Origin: Channa striata
Taxonomy: Eukaryota > Chordata > Actinopteri > Anabantiformes > Channidae
Direction of reading: 5' to 3'
Assembly (NCBI GenBank): GCA_033026295.1
Contig: CM065184.1
Span: 2,007,001-2,071,000 of the forward strand
DNA length: 64,000 nt
Positions 24,176-34,500 of the stretch are shown here, piece after piece. A program made the translations under genes and the position numbers. Within the stretch, counting starts at the first letter, position 1, and the number at the start of each line of letters is the position of its first letter. The notes under the pieces are model-generated. The model was not told the origin of the DNA. It did not search any database and saw nothing but the letters and a program-made list of their open reading frames with translations.

Positions 24176-24178
<3 letters not shown>
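21946..24178. other. Unique non-coding sequence
   Basis: No supported gene or named repeat. 22570-22800 is GC-richer and open on both strands without recognisable domains. 23295 has a short (AT)n/(GT)n stretch. The rest is ordinary. Confidence 0.35.
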
Positions 24179-24272
<94 letters not shown>

Positions 24273-24286
24273 TGTCTGTCTGTCTC
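24179..24286. repeat. Long compound microsatellite (TG)46(TCTG)n
   Basis: 92 bases of perfect TG (24179-24270) run into three or four TCTG units. It is the longest and purest simple repeat in the window. It generates overlapping false frames rich in Cys/Val and His/Thr on both strands. Alternating purine-pyrimidine DNA of this length can adopt Z-DNA and is usually highly polymorphic. Confidence 0.98.
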
Positions 24287-24726
24287 GGGGGGTCTTGCCA
24301 TGGTGCCTCTCACCTAATGGGATCAGAAAGGAGCGGCAGCATAAGCGGGATAAGGTCAGTCCGAGGTGCTGCCAACTTTGGTTAACCACAAGCAGACCGA
24401 ACTCCGGCGGGACAGGTGCTCTCTCACTCCCACTCTCTGGTTACACTACTTTGTCATTCCACCCACCCCCTCCATTTTCAACCTATTTTCCGCTCATTTG
24501 ACTGTCCTGTCTTATTGCACGTCAAGTTCCCTTTTATGCCTTGTTACAAACCAGCTGTGTCTTTATGCAGATGATGTCCAGTTTATATATATACAATATA
24601 TATTTATATGTAAAACCTTCAAATTGTGTGACTGTTTGCGGTACAGTGATCTACCACTAATCAGACCTTTGGAACTTTACATCAGCACTTAACTCAACGC
24701 TCATTTTCAGAAACCCATGGATGAAG
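24287..24726. other. Unique non-coding sequence
   Basis: No gene. A short AT run lies at 24580-24605. Nothing else is recognisable. Confidence 0.35.
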
Positions 24727-25040
24727 GTGAACACCTTACCTACTATTGACCTAAGAAGGTTGTGGGTTCATACCCCAACTGATCGTGGCCTTTCTGTGTG
24801 GAGTTGGCATGTTCTTCCCGTGCTTCAGTTGGTATTTTTCAGTCCAAAGACATGCATGTTAGGTTAACTGATGGTTCCAGAAATTGCTTGTAAGTGTGAA
24901 TGGTTGTCTGTCTGCTGTTTTGGCCCTGACATACACTGGTGACCTGTGTAGGGTGTACCCCGTCTCTCACCCTTTGACAGATGAGAAAGGCTCCAGCCCC
25001 CAACAGGATAAGTGGTTACAGATAATGGATGATTGGATGG
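24727..25040 (+). repeat. Fish interspersed repeat with tRNA-like head, near full length
   Basis: It begins with a tRNA-like segment ending in a B-box-like 'ggttgtgggttcataccc'. It continues with 'gtgtggagttggcatgttct', 'gtccaaagacatgcatgtta', 'tggccctgac', 'gtagggtgtaccccgtctct' and ends in 'gtggttacagataatggatg' with a 'gattggatgg' tail. This order is that of a very abundant fish repeat. The 11298-11540 copy is a truncated relative. Many substitutions indicate an old insertion. The formal class is uncertain, but the pol III-like head supports a SINE. Confidence 0.85.
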
Positions 25041-25201
25041 AAATATTGACCAAATACATCCATTCTTATATTTCCAACAAGTTCTGTGGCAAAATTAAGA
25101 CTCTGCAGACACTTTCCCACATCATTCCTGTTACAGCTTTGTCCTCACTTTAGCTTTGTCTTAAATTAAGTATGAATCCAATTACTTGTATGGTTTCATT
25201 A
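25041..25201. other. Unique AT-rich sequence
   Basis: Short spacer between repeats. Nothing recognisable. Confidence 0.35.
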
Positions 25202-25233
25202 TATACACCAATCAGCCAAGACATTAAAACCAA
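25202..25233. mobile_element. Solo Tc1-type terminal repeat
   Basis: 'atacaccaatcagccaag' followed by 'acattaaaacca' is one terminal repeat of the Tc1-like family seen at 8911-9841. No matching opposite end is found nearby, so this is a terminal fragment. Confidence 0.6.
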
Positions 25234-25299
25234 CTTGCAATTTTAACATTGTGGCATTTGTCTACACAGCCCGGTACATAGCAAGCATTTTTAAAAGAA

Positions 25300-25490
25300 G
25301 AAGAGCGTTTCTTCGTCACTGAGCACATATACATATTGCACATATGCGTTCTAATGAAATTTGTCCCTCTGGAGGCACAGTGGGCAGCCGCCGCCAGCAG
25401 CCAAGGAACTAGTTCTGGGTGTCTCATTCAGGGACACACCTGGTGGGTAGGCTGGGATTTGATCCAGCACAGTTACCTACTTAACCCTTT
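25300..25490 (-). repeat. tRNA-derived SINE, minus strand
   Basis: Read on the minus strand it ends in 'agtgacgaag' after 'catatgtgctc', and has the body phrase 'caccaggtgtgtccctga' and a B-box-like 'ggatcaaatccc' near the head. The same family occurs at 50404-50597 (plus) and 53166-53403 (minus). This copy has an altered middle region and is strongly diverged. Confidence 0.7.
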
Positions 25491-26622
25491 TAACACACAG
25501 TGCATCACACTGCACAGTACCAGTGAGGTCCTGATCCCATACAGGTCAACTACGCCAACATTGTTCCAATTTATTATGAGAAATATGTGTAAAATATTCA
25601 CGGCCTTCTCTTTCTCATGATTTCATAATTGTATGATGGAGCAAAGGCTGCCTATCTTTGTGCAAATGCAATAGAAGTTGCAGCACTCAAACTACCTTTT
25701 ATTCTCCACAGAAACATAATCTTGACTTATTTAATGAACTCTCTTGCAGCACTAACTTGTGTATATATTCCCACGTCAAACACCAGAGTGATGCAGGATG
25801 GTTGGTAAAAGGATTCCTTACATGCATCTTTCTTTGTTTGTGTTGTGTGTGTGTGTGCGGGGGTGTGTGTGTTTGTTTCCTGGAGTCAGTTAAGGTGCTT
25901 GTCAGTGCACGTATGCAGCATATGTCTCTCTGTGTGCGAATGCCTGCACATGCTTGTATTTGGGTGTGTGAACGCACAACATCACAAACACCATCAGCCT
26001 TTTGCACGTCTTAATCTATTCTCAGGCAGGAAAGATTAAGACAGGAGCAACGGCTCAACATGACATGTTCAGGGTTGCAGCATTCACGCTTGCGTCAACA
26101 CGAGAAGAACGAAGACAGGCAGAGAAGGAGAGAGATGTGTGTTTTTGTATGCTGAAGAGGAAGCCACCGTGGTGAGATAAACAGCTCTTATCTGTGGCTG
26201 CGAGTGTAGTGCAGGGATGGTTGAGAAACCACAGTGTACGCAAGAGAACAGACAGGTACACAAGCTGAGTGTGCTGATGAGAGGCTACGATTAGCACACC
26301 AGCTGTCTTATACACACAGTCACATGCAGTCAGACACACACATGACTGTCTTCACAAACAGAAAAAACATGGAGGCAAGCATGATTGCACCTTACAAAGC
26401 ACATTGCACATTCATCCCACCCCAAAGCCACAAAATGACATAAATGTGCTTATGTAGACATAGGTGTTTCCTGTATATTGTTGTGCTTCTTTGTAAGACT
26501 GTGTGTATATGTGTACAAAGTCAGTTGCACTTCTTGTTTGTGTATTTGTTTTTGCATGTCTTTGCTTATAGAAAGCACTTCTGCCACTTTGCATGATTAC
26601 GTGACTCCACAGTAGTCACAGT
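25491..26622. other. Unique non-coding sequence
   Basis: No gene. A short interrupted TG stretch lies at 25844-25875 and creates a false 118-codon frame. Otherwise ordinary. Confidence 0.35.
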
Positions 26623-26650
26623 AGTATTTATCATCAGTGCGATAAATACT
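26623..26650. repeat. Perfect 10-bp inverted repeat, 8-base loop
   Basis: 'agtatttatc' (26623-26632) and 'gataaatact' (26641-26650) are exact reverse complements around 'atcagtgc'. The AT-rich stem is short. It lacks the length of a microRNA precursor. Confidence 0.85.
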
Positions 26651-26894
26651 GTACATCATTATCTATATTTCCATCTGCAAGATGGTGCACTGATGTCACA
26701 GGTGTTTTTTTTAAGTTGTGTTAGTGTCCTGTGTTTTTCCTGCTGACAGAGAGAGAGCGAGAGAGAGATGAATGTGTTTGTGTTTGTGCGTGTGTGTGTG
26801 GTTTTAGCATAAATCTAGCGTTCTAAAACTACTCTAAAAAGAAGAAAGGAAACCGAGGATTACTGGGCTTCAGAGCCACTATTCGGGATGAATC
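26651..26894. other. GA- and TG-rich simple sequence
   Basis: A (GA)n-like run lies at 26748-26770, with interrupted TG repeats at 26775-26805. No gene. Confidence 0.5.
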
Positions 26895-27490
26895 AGCAAA
26901 GATCCAAGATACCTTGAGTGTATCAGGAAAATGGCCCCAAGTCAGTATCTCAGGCAGCACAAACCAGACAGGAAAGAGCAGGATGAGCAGGAACCTTCAT
27001 GTACCAACAGCCTAATAATTGTCTGATACTGAAAGATTCTACCAGTGGCTGGACAAAGTTGGACTGAAGGACCATTCAGAGGCACTAAGTGAAGCAGCAT
27101 AAGGACAGGCTCAGGTAGGTCCAAAGGTGCAGAGATGCTCCTGACACAACCCAGCTCATAACAGGAGGATGCAAGATGCAAGCTGGCAGTGAGGAGCGAG
27201 GGTTTGAATTCCCAAAGTTAAAATGGGATAGAAACTATGAAGGTGGTTAAGAATGACCAAACTAAGATCCTGTGGGACTTATCCAGACTGACAAACCGGT
27301 AATGGCCAGTTGATCGGTCATAGTAGCGGTGGACAGACCAAAGAAGAAGGTTGTAATGATAGACGAAACAAACCCAAGTGATGACAACATCACGCAGGAG
27401 ATGAAAGAACAGTTAGAAATCACGTGAAAGTGAAGACAACAGTGGTTGTTGTGGTAAATGGAACATTAGGGACATTAGTAGCTCCAGATG
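26895..27490 (+). pseudogene. Non-LTR retrotransposon 3' coding remnant
   Basis: The plus strand follows the 3' end of a common fish non-LTR element: 'ggaaaatggccccaagtca' near 26927, 'taccagtggctggacaaag' near 27040, 'aagatcctgtgggactt' near 27263. From 27314 to about 27425 one frame is open and reads VVMIDETNPSDDN after an IVAVD stretch. This resembles the PD...D core I associate with the restriction-like endonuclease at the C-terminus of R2/R4 (Rex6/Dong-like) elements. Stops, frameshifts and internal deletions make it dead. The first half of the element, including reverse transcriptase, is absent. The clade is my inference. Confidence 0.75.
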
Positions 27491-28236
27491 CCTTGCATTT
27501 TCCCAATCAGAAAAAAGAAATGCTGAAAAGGTTTGCACTCTAGGCACCGGACACGTTCCTTAGAGACTGAAGAATGATTAATAACGTCCATTTAGTAGCC
27601 AAATGTCCATACAGTGTGCCTGTGTGTGAATGCTGTCCACGTCATAACTTTGTGTTTCTGAGCATCTCAGATCTCATTTGTACAGTCCATAAATGAGTCA
27701 TCCCAGCTTGGCTCAGTACACACTGTCCTCATTCACAACAGCGTTTCAAACATCTGATCAAAGGCCCCAGTGCACCACAAACACACAGACAGCTTTCAAA
27801 AGCAGGTGGGTATAGATGAGCAGGCAATGGGCGACCTGATGGGACTTTGTGTTGAGGAAGCACGTGTGTTTCTCATTCAGCTGTATACCCACACGGAGCT
27901 ACTACACTGGCTGACTGAGAACACGCTCCTACGCAAAGGACATACACACACTGTCAGGTTTTGCCTATATGTGTGTTTTACTCATACACAACCACAGAAA
28001 CATCAGATTCAAATTACCAAAGGCTGTGACGCAGACAGGTGTTATTACACAGTAGAATGTGCCAAAGGTTGCATGAGCCTCCCTGTGGAAGGCCACTGTT
28101 CAAGGCAGTTTATGTTTTGTCCAATCATTGGTCCTCATTGTCCATGCTGGGTCCCAGCACAGGTGACACCCTTCTATAGTCCCAACTTACAGCACCTTCA
28201 AACAGCAGTATGCAGCTGAGACATTTAAATGTGACA
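27491..28236. other. Unique non-coding sequence
   Basis: A 149-codon open frame (27770-28219, plus) has no recognisable domain, signal or splice structure and includes translated CA-rich stretches. It is most likely a chance frame. Nothing else seen. Confidence 0.35.
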
Positions 28237-28294
28237 GGGGTGGAGAATGGGGGGGGGTAGGCGGGGGGCACGGGGTCTCAGTGAAGCAGGGGGG
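28237..28294 (+). other. G-run cluster, potential G-quadruplex
   Basis: Plus-strand G runs lie at 28237-28240, 28249-28257, 28263-28268, 28272-28275 and 28289-28294. Four of these fall within 39 bases with loops of 3-8, satisfying the usual G3+N1-7 quadruplex pattern from 28249 onward if the long run is split. It is an isolated feature in an otherwise mixed region. Confidence 0.75.
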
Positions 28295-28897
28295 CCTCCA
28301 GCAGTCCAAACCCTCTGGAGTTTTTCTTAGGGTTTTTTCTACAGGATTAGCCAGGATTCCCTTCTCTGCGTAGGTCTCATCCACATTTACGTGTTTGACG
28401 GAGAACTATAAATTGGTTTAGCTCAGACAGCACAGTGAGTCTATAAATATTACTTAAATCTTAGAATAACCCAAGCAAAGATCAATTTGTCATAACTTAA
28501 CATGTTATCTGCATTGTCCTTTCTCAAGGACCATCTACAACCTGCTTATTGGGCTATTTAATCTGATGCCTGCTCAGTTGTAGAGTTTCACTCTAACCCA
28601 CAGCCATTACTTAGCAGGCCCCATGGATCACAACCCCTGACCTGGATAAAGCAACACGGTGTAAAGAAAATGCAGGCAAGTCTACAGGGTGTTCATAGCA
28701 TCCTGGCCCAGCAGTGTGTTCCACTGTCCCAGAACGACACCCACAAGCTCAACACTGCCCTCCAACACAGCAGTTTTTATATGAAAAAACATCATGTAAA
28801 ACCCAGATGTGTGGACAGTCAGCTCTAGACTGTTTCTGTCACACATAGAACATCCAACACAAGACTGTCTGTGTCACAAATGTTCTCACCTACTGGA
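28295..28897. other. Unique non-coding sequence
   Basis: No gene, repeat or notable structure seen. Confidence 0.35.
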
Positions 28898-28926
28898 AGC
28901 AGGCTGTGCTTTGAGCACAGCCTGCT
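28898..28926. repeat. Perfect 13-bp GC-rich hairpin, 3-base loop
   Basis: 'agcaggctgtgct' (28898-28910) and 'agcacagcctgct' (28914-28926) are exact reverse complements around 'ttg'. It is a strong small hairpin with no flanking extension and no T-run or other context that would give it a name. Confidence 0.9.
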
Positions 28927-29682
28927 CCCTGGGTGGAACACTCACAGAAATCTATTTCTTATATTATTATATTGACACACACAGCCCACTCACCCACTGT
29001 CAGTTGTCTGGACAGATACCTGATTTATTCCCATGTGGGCCTGAGTTACTCTGATATAACTTTTACTAGGGTGCTGCCTGGGTGACGTGTGTTCAATGTC
29101 TTGGCCAAAGCTACTGTTTGGGACCTTTGCATTTTCAAATAGCAACCTCAGCTAATGTTTAGCCACGATCCAGGTTCCAGAAAGTTGTTCACTCTAAGAT
29201 CACCAGTCACCAGAGTGCTTGTCCACAACAACCAGCGTCTGTACCTTCAAGCTACAGAGAATGTCAGGCTTCCATAATACAACATTCACCCCATTTTGGT
29301 AATCCAGCAAACCTCCTCAGTTATCTCACCCTCGCAGTCAACACATCTGAGACTTCAAGTTAAAGCGAGCGAACACTAAAGGTTCTACAGGCTTTTCTTG
29401 CTTTCTTCTAACCCACAGACATTCACTTGAAGTGGCTGCAGTGTCGGCCACGTTTTTCACTGACTGTCTCCTGAGATCAGATTGGGTAACAGGGGCAAGA
29501 CTGAAGAGACACATAGATTATGGGGGGGGGAACGGACACACACACATTCTAATTTTTGGCAACCTCATTCATTGTAAGTAAAACCACCAGTTCTCGTAAT
29601 GCACTCCAATTTGACTCCACTACTCACTTTGACCTCAATGATAAACACATAGTAGAATTTTTGCCTTTCTGACAGATTTGTG
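28927..29682. other. Unique non-coding sequence
   Basis: No gene. A run of nine G lies near 29522. Otherwise ordinary. Confidence 0.35.
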
Positions 29683-29744
29683 TATATATATATAATATAT
29701 ATATTTATTAAAACAAATTAAATTAAATATATATATATATATAT
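29683..29744. repeat. (AT)n-rich low-complexity tract
   Basis: Two (TA)n runs flank an 'aaattaaattaaat' core. The tract is almost entirely A/T and self-complementary, so prone to cruciform formation and length variation. Confidence 0.9.
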
Positions 29745-30077
29745 CTGATTCACACACTTTTACACAGACATAAACACACCTGGACACACACACACAATCT
29801 TCACATACTGAAGCACTTATTTTAAGTCTCTGTCTCTGCCCCACATTTGCCAGTGGAGGTACAGGAAATGTGCCTGTATTTGTAGTGCTTTGTGCTAACT
29901 GTGTGGTTTTGTATGTGGTGTGGTATCAGCACAACCTTTGTACATGTGCTTGGGTGTTCGCTGTTCTTTTCCATATCTCCTGTCAAGCAAACACTACGTG
30001 TGCGACATGCTATACTGCACCAGGGTGTTTGTGAAGAACGTGTGCCCTGTGCTCCACCGCATCACTGATGCACCAGG

Positions 30078-30080
<3 letters not shown>
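29745..30080. other. Unique non-coding sequence
   Basis: CA-rich at its left edge, otherwise nothing recognisable. Confidence 0.35.

Positions 30081-30111
<31 letters not shown>
30081..30111. repeat. (TG)15 microsatellite
   Basis: Uninterrupted TG run. It gives false cysteine/valine and threonine/histidine frames. Confidence 0.96.
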
Positions 30112-30115
<4 letters not shown>

Positions 30116-32085
30116 ACGCGCATGTGTGATGTGGGTTCAACCATGCAGCATCACAGAGGTTTCCAGTCATTCTGCTCAGCAACCAGACTTACCAACAGAT
30201 GAAGGAACTTAGTGTTCTGATGTTATCGTAACCCATCTCCGTCTCTTTCTATTTCCCTTTCTTGCTTTCTCTTTCCTGTTGAAAAAAAAATCACTTCAAT
30301 ATATATTTTTTCTACAGTTTCCTATCGGAACATACAGTCTTAGAGGAACATGAGAATATGTGGCCTTATCGCACCTAATGGTATTCATCATGTGTTTTGG
30401 AATCACTATTATTTTCCTGTGTGGGTAGTTTCTCAGTTGCTCGCTGTCTCCATAACAAGTTAATAACAACTTCAAATGTTCAGTTTTTGTTTAATTTCCT
30501 GTAATATTCCAGCGATATGTCTTTTGGAATTATGAACTTTGATAAAGAAGTTATTACAGGAATATGTAGGTTATCACTGCTGATATGCACAGATTATCCC
30601 CTTTTCTGTCTCTGTTTCCTTTTGTCTCTGTGTTTCTTTTTCTGTCACCCTGGTCTCACTCACTCGCTCGTTCTCACTGTTCTTCTCGTGCACACAGCAA
30701 AGCGTGCTGCACAGCCGCCAACGCTGCTGCACGAAAACCAAACTGGAGCTCTTCTGAAAAGGTGTCCTCCAGTGATGAAAAGACAAACACCACAGGTGAT
30801 TTGCACCGTGTTGCGGGGTGACAGTGACAGGAGACCACATCATTTACAGACATTTTTTTTTCCTCTGTTGTTTCCTTTTTTCAAAAAAAAGGTGCGTGCT
30901 TCTTGTACATACTTTGCATAATCGCCTTGTACTGGTATTAATGGATGGAGGTGTCAAAATGTGAGAAAACCACTATTTTCACTCTCTCCTACACAGTGAG
31001 AGCATCCTGGGCAAACTGCCTCGGTTACAGTAATTCAATATTTGGAACAGCCGGTTGACTCATTTATCAATAGAAAATTGTCAGTTTTTCATCTTAAAGA
31101 TCAAACATGGATATCGTTTATTAGGAATGTGTTCTATGACCTCAGCTATTTTTTTCCAGAGGCTCTCCACTAAACTGTTGAACAATAAACACACATAGTC
31201 GATGTTGTCAAAACTGTTCTAAAAGTAACGTAATATGACGTTGTTCACGTCTTCTTGGGTTTCCTTTATTCATGCTTCGTGATTCACTCTACTGTGAATA
31301 ATGAATTACAATTTGAAAAATGTACTGGTTCTTCTCTGCTTCCCTCCTTCAACATCATTTGGTGTCATCACTCACATGTGTACACATTAATCATATATCT
31401 ACTTTATTTTAATGTTACACTTCTAGCTGAGATATACTATAAAATGTTTGACAGGCATACGCTTTTGGTTTCACTGCTACAAATTTTGAGATCATTAGTT
31501 TAGCATGAATTTCCTTCATATTTTTTAGTTCAGACATGTCTGGAAAAACAGCAGGACGGAGCACAGAATATTACAGAAGCTTTTAGACAGAAGAGTTTAC
31601 AGCTAGTTCTTGGTTGATAGGTGTGGATGAAAATGTGGATGACTTGTGCTGTCAATGCTGTTAATGCTGTGCTGTTATTTAAGGGGAGCTGTAGTTTTTC
31701 ATATGTTAACACTACTTAACTTTCTTCAGAGCAGCAAAGATTTAAAGTCTAAAAGCTTGTGCTGTCGTTGTTTGCCGAATTGTCTTAGAATATGAAAAGC
31801 TACAGTAAGAACAGAAGCCAGAAGATACAGATTCACTCAGTTTTCGCCAACTCCACCCCCATCAAAGATGGTATCTTCCAGCTTTTGATTTCCTAAACAC
31901 ACCTGACCCAGGTAATCAGTAATGATTGTTGATTGTTCTATAGTCAACACAGCGGCATAAACCCCACCACAAACCACATTTTTTAATTTTTTTGAGTGGA
32001 ATTAGTAAGAGAGATTAGCTTCGGTTCATACATTTCCAATAGAATTTAAAACTTCCTTCTGTCACGCTCCATCATATCTAAAAGG
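30112..32085. other. Unique non-coding sequence
   Basis: 30590-30660 is T/C-rich and a 134-codon frame over it has no domain. A 25-base segment at 31330-31354 recurs at 33056-33080. 31250-31520 is AT-rich. No gene supported. Confidence 0.35.
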
Positions 32086-32311
32086 CCTCAAAGTTCAGCA
32101 ACATCGCAATAGACCACCCTGATCTCAGAATGCAGGCCTACTTGTGGTTCCCAGAAATGTCCAAATTTTTTGGTTCTGCTGAAGGTTTCTTCTAATAAAG
32201 GGAGTTTATCCTTTCCACTGCTCCACTTGTCTTAAATTTATTATGTAAAGTGCCTTGAAATGACCTGGTTGTAAATTGGCGCTATATAAATAAAGTTGGA
32301 TTGAATTGAAT
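32086..32311 (+). mobile_element. LINE-like 3' end fragment
   Basis: The copy carries the family phrases 'caggcctacttgtggttccc' (near 32133), 'ggttctgctgaaggtttctt' (near 32171), 'aaagggagtttatcctttcc' (near 32198) and 'aaagtgccttgaaatgacct' (near 32247), and ends in 'gcgctatataaataaagttg' plus GAATT pentamers. The order fits the 3' end of the family also seen inverted at 9452-9736 and 49612-49985. About 50 bases of the usual middle are deleted. Confidence 0.85.
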
Positions 32312-33167
32312 ATTGCAATCTGATTTCCCCTGATTGCTTCCCATTTTCTTTTCTTCCTCTTTTCCAATCTCAATACAATTTGATAAATTTAAGCAATTTT
32401 TTATTCAGGTAACCCATTCTAACCATCATGGCAGACACAAATAGTCAATCGGCTTCATTTAGTGTACTCATATATTCTTAAAACGGAGTGGAAAACTAGT
32501 GCATATAGCATGTAACAATCCCACGATGCAATGCTTCCTGTTTTGGCGATGAAAAAGTGACCATTTCTCAAACAGCTGTCAGCGATTACACAATATGGTG
32601 ATGGTTAGTGTCTGAAATCTCAGTCGCAAACATTATATAGGAAGTAGTGAGTGACGAGGGAGTGATTTCACAGCCTGTGTGCCTAGAGTCGAAGTACATT
32701 AGAAAGATTGTGTAATGAGTTCATTTTCTTTCATAGAGCTGTCATTCTCACACACATCACACTCATTCGTCTTCCACCACAAACAGACCACACCACAGAA
32801 TCCAGTTTGTGGGCATATATTGGATTTTACACTCCCATGGCCACAACCACCTCCACCTTCCCAGTGACACAACAGGCCCCTGAGCAGAGTGGGGGCCCTT
32901 TATAAACTTGGCAATTCCTTTTTTACAGTCTCCTAAATGAATAGGATAGTTAGGGGGTAAAAGAGCTCGAGAGGGAGGGGAGAAAAGAAAAAGTGACACA
33001 ACAAAAGAGGCGATCGGGGGGTCCTGGGATAGAAGATAGACGAGGAGGACGGGGGTCTTCTCTGCTTCCCTCCTTCAACAAGGCTGTTTCTCCACATTCT
33101 GCCTTTGATGTGCAGCAGTAGACCGAGATGTGCACCAGTGGGGTACAGGCTGTGTGTGTTTCAGTGA
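32312..33167. other. Unique sequence with candidate conserved block at 32795-32970
   Basis: The block contains a CArG-like 'catatattgg', 'ggccacaaccacctcc' (RUNX-like ACCACA) and 'ccctttataaacttgg' without repeats. Right of it the DNA is purine-rich. Regulatory function is only a possibility. 33056-33080 is the second copy of the 25-base direct repeat. Confidence 0.25.
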
Positions 33168-33360
33168 GTGTGTGTGTGTGTTGGGGGGGTGAAAAAGCAA
33201 ACTTGATGGGCTACGGAAGTGCAGATAAAAAGAGGCACAGCTGGACTGATGGGAATGATGATAGCCTCCTCCTTTCCCCCGCAACAAACACGCACAGACG
33301 CACACACACACACACAGTGAAAGTTTCCTTTTTTCCGTCTCATCCGCACACGCACACACA

Positions 33361-33391
<31 letters not shown>
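33168..33391. repeat. Cluster of TG and CA microsatellites
   Basis: (TG)n lies at 33168-33181, (CA)n at 33301-33316 and 33347-33391 (the last with CG and CC interruptions). About 120 bases between them are non-repetitive. Opposite-strand repeats like these can pair and form a hairpin with a loop of about 120-170 bases. False 76-129-codon frames arise here. Confidence 0.93.
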
Positions 33392-34408
33392 GCATACATA
33401 GTAGTTCCCTGGTGTTGTTGTCAGTCACAGTAGGCTTGTAAAAAGCCCCTCGCTTGGACTCCACCCATCATTCTCCACTAATGGTCAGGTGCTTCTGTTC
33501 TAACCCACAGAAATCAATCAGCAGTCTGCTAGTTGTCTAGCAGTCTGAATGGTGTGTGCGTGTTCTCCCTTTGACTATGTAACTGTAGGTGAGTTATTGT
33601 GAAGCTGATAACTCTTAGAAAAGAAAGTGCTGTCTGATCCAGTGTGAGGAGAAATGACTCACTGTAGTTAAACTGTTTCTCACTTGGTGCCTCCACTTGC
33701 TGTCTCACTGATTTCAAACCTCTGTTTCTGATAGAGTTTGAGTCATCACCTTCATCCCAAAGGTTCATTTATTCTGTGTCAAATCATTTAGGTTTTTTTT
33801 TCTTAGTAGCTAAACACTAACCAACAAAAGCCAAACCAAGTGATTGACCTCTTTGATGTCACAGTTTAATTAGTGAGAAACAAATTGCTTAAGAAAATCA
33901 CTGTTACAGGACTTCAACCCTTTAGAATATTAGATATTATAGCATGAATCTTTGATTTTGGTTTTATTCTAAATTGTAAACAATTCTAAACATGATATTT
34001 AATGTCAACTTGTATGTTTAATATAGTCGAACTTTTTTATTGGGCCAATATCTGTGGATGCAGCCACGTAATATTAATTGTACCAACCCTAAGCACTTAA
34101 CCAGTTGATGTCCGACATTATCAGACATCTGTTAATGTCATCTGTGACTTCAGCACTCAGTAAGTCAGTCCATCACTCTACGTTTTAGTTCACTTCTTGT
34201 TGTGTTTCTATTTATTACTTATGTTTTGTCATGAGTCAGTACATCAGTTACGTCTTGTAGTGATTTGAGTCATACAGTCATTTATAAAGTGTACGTGACT
34301 CTCTGATGTAGTTTTAAAAATGCTGTTTTAAATCAAAATTCATACATGGCTAAAATTGCCTGACATTTTGGACTAATCCTACTCTGCTTAACCTCCTTAC
34401 CTTACTAT
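33392..34408. other. Unique AT-rich non-coding sequence
   Basis: No gene or repeat recognised. Confidence 0.35.
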
Positions 34409-34500
34409 TAGAATCAGAATCCGAATCACAATCAACTTCATTCGCCAAGCTTGTACAAGACAAGCAAGGAATTGAATTCAGTCTATCTCTCTCTCATGTT
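34409..34500 (-). repeat. Fish 'AGAATCAGAATC' interspersed repeat fragment
   Basis: 'tagaatcagaatccgaatca' followed by 'aacttcattcgccaagcttg' and 'acaagcaaggaattgaattc' matches a common fish repeat whose consensus I recall as 'aatcagaatcagctttattggccaagta...caaggaattt'. Only this end is present. Orientation is assumed from the TTTATT-like end, which is typically a 3' tail. Confidence 0.65.

Noticed and set aside
24044..24501. Frames rich in His-Thr or Cys-Val
   Set aside because: Direct translations of the (TG)46 microsatellite.
27770..28219. 149-codon plus-strand frame
   Set aside because: No domain match. It includes translated CA-rich stretches and lies beside transposon debris.
28898..28926. 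MicroRNA precursor
   Set aside because: The 13-bp stem is far short of the usual 25-35 bp, and flanks do not extend the pairing.
33075..33464. 129-codon minus-strand and 101-codon plus-strand frames
   Set aside because: Built on CA/TG repeats.
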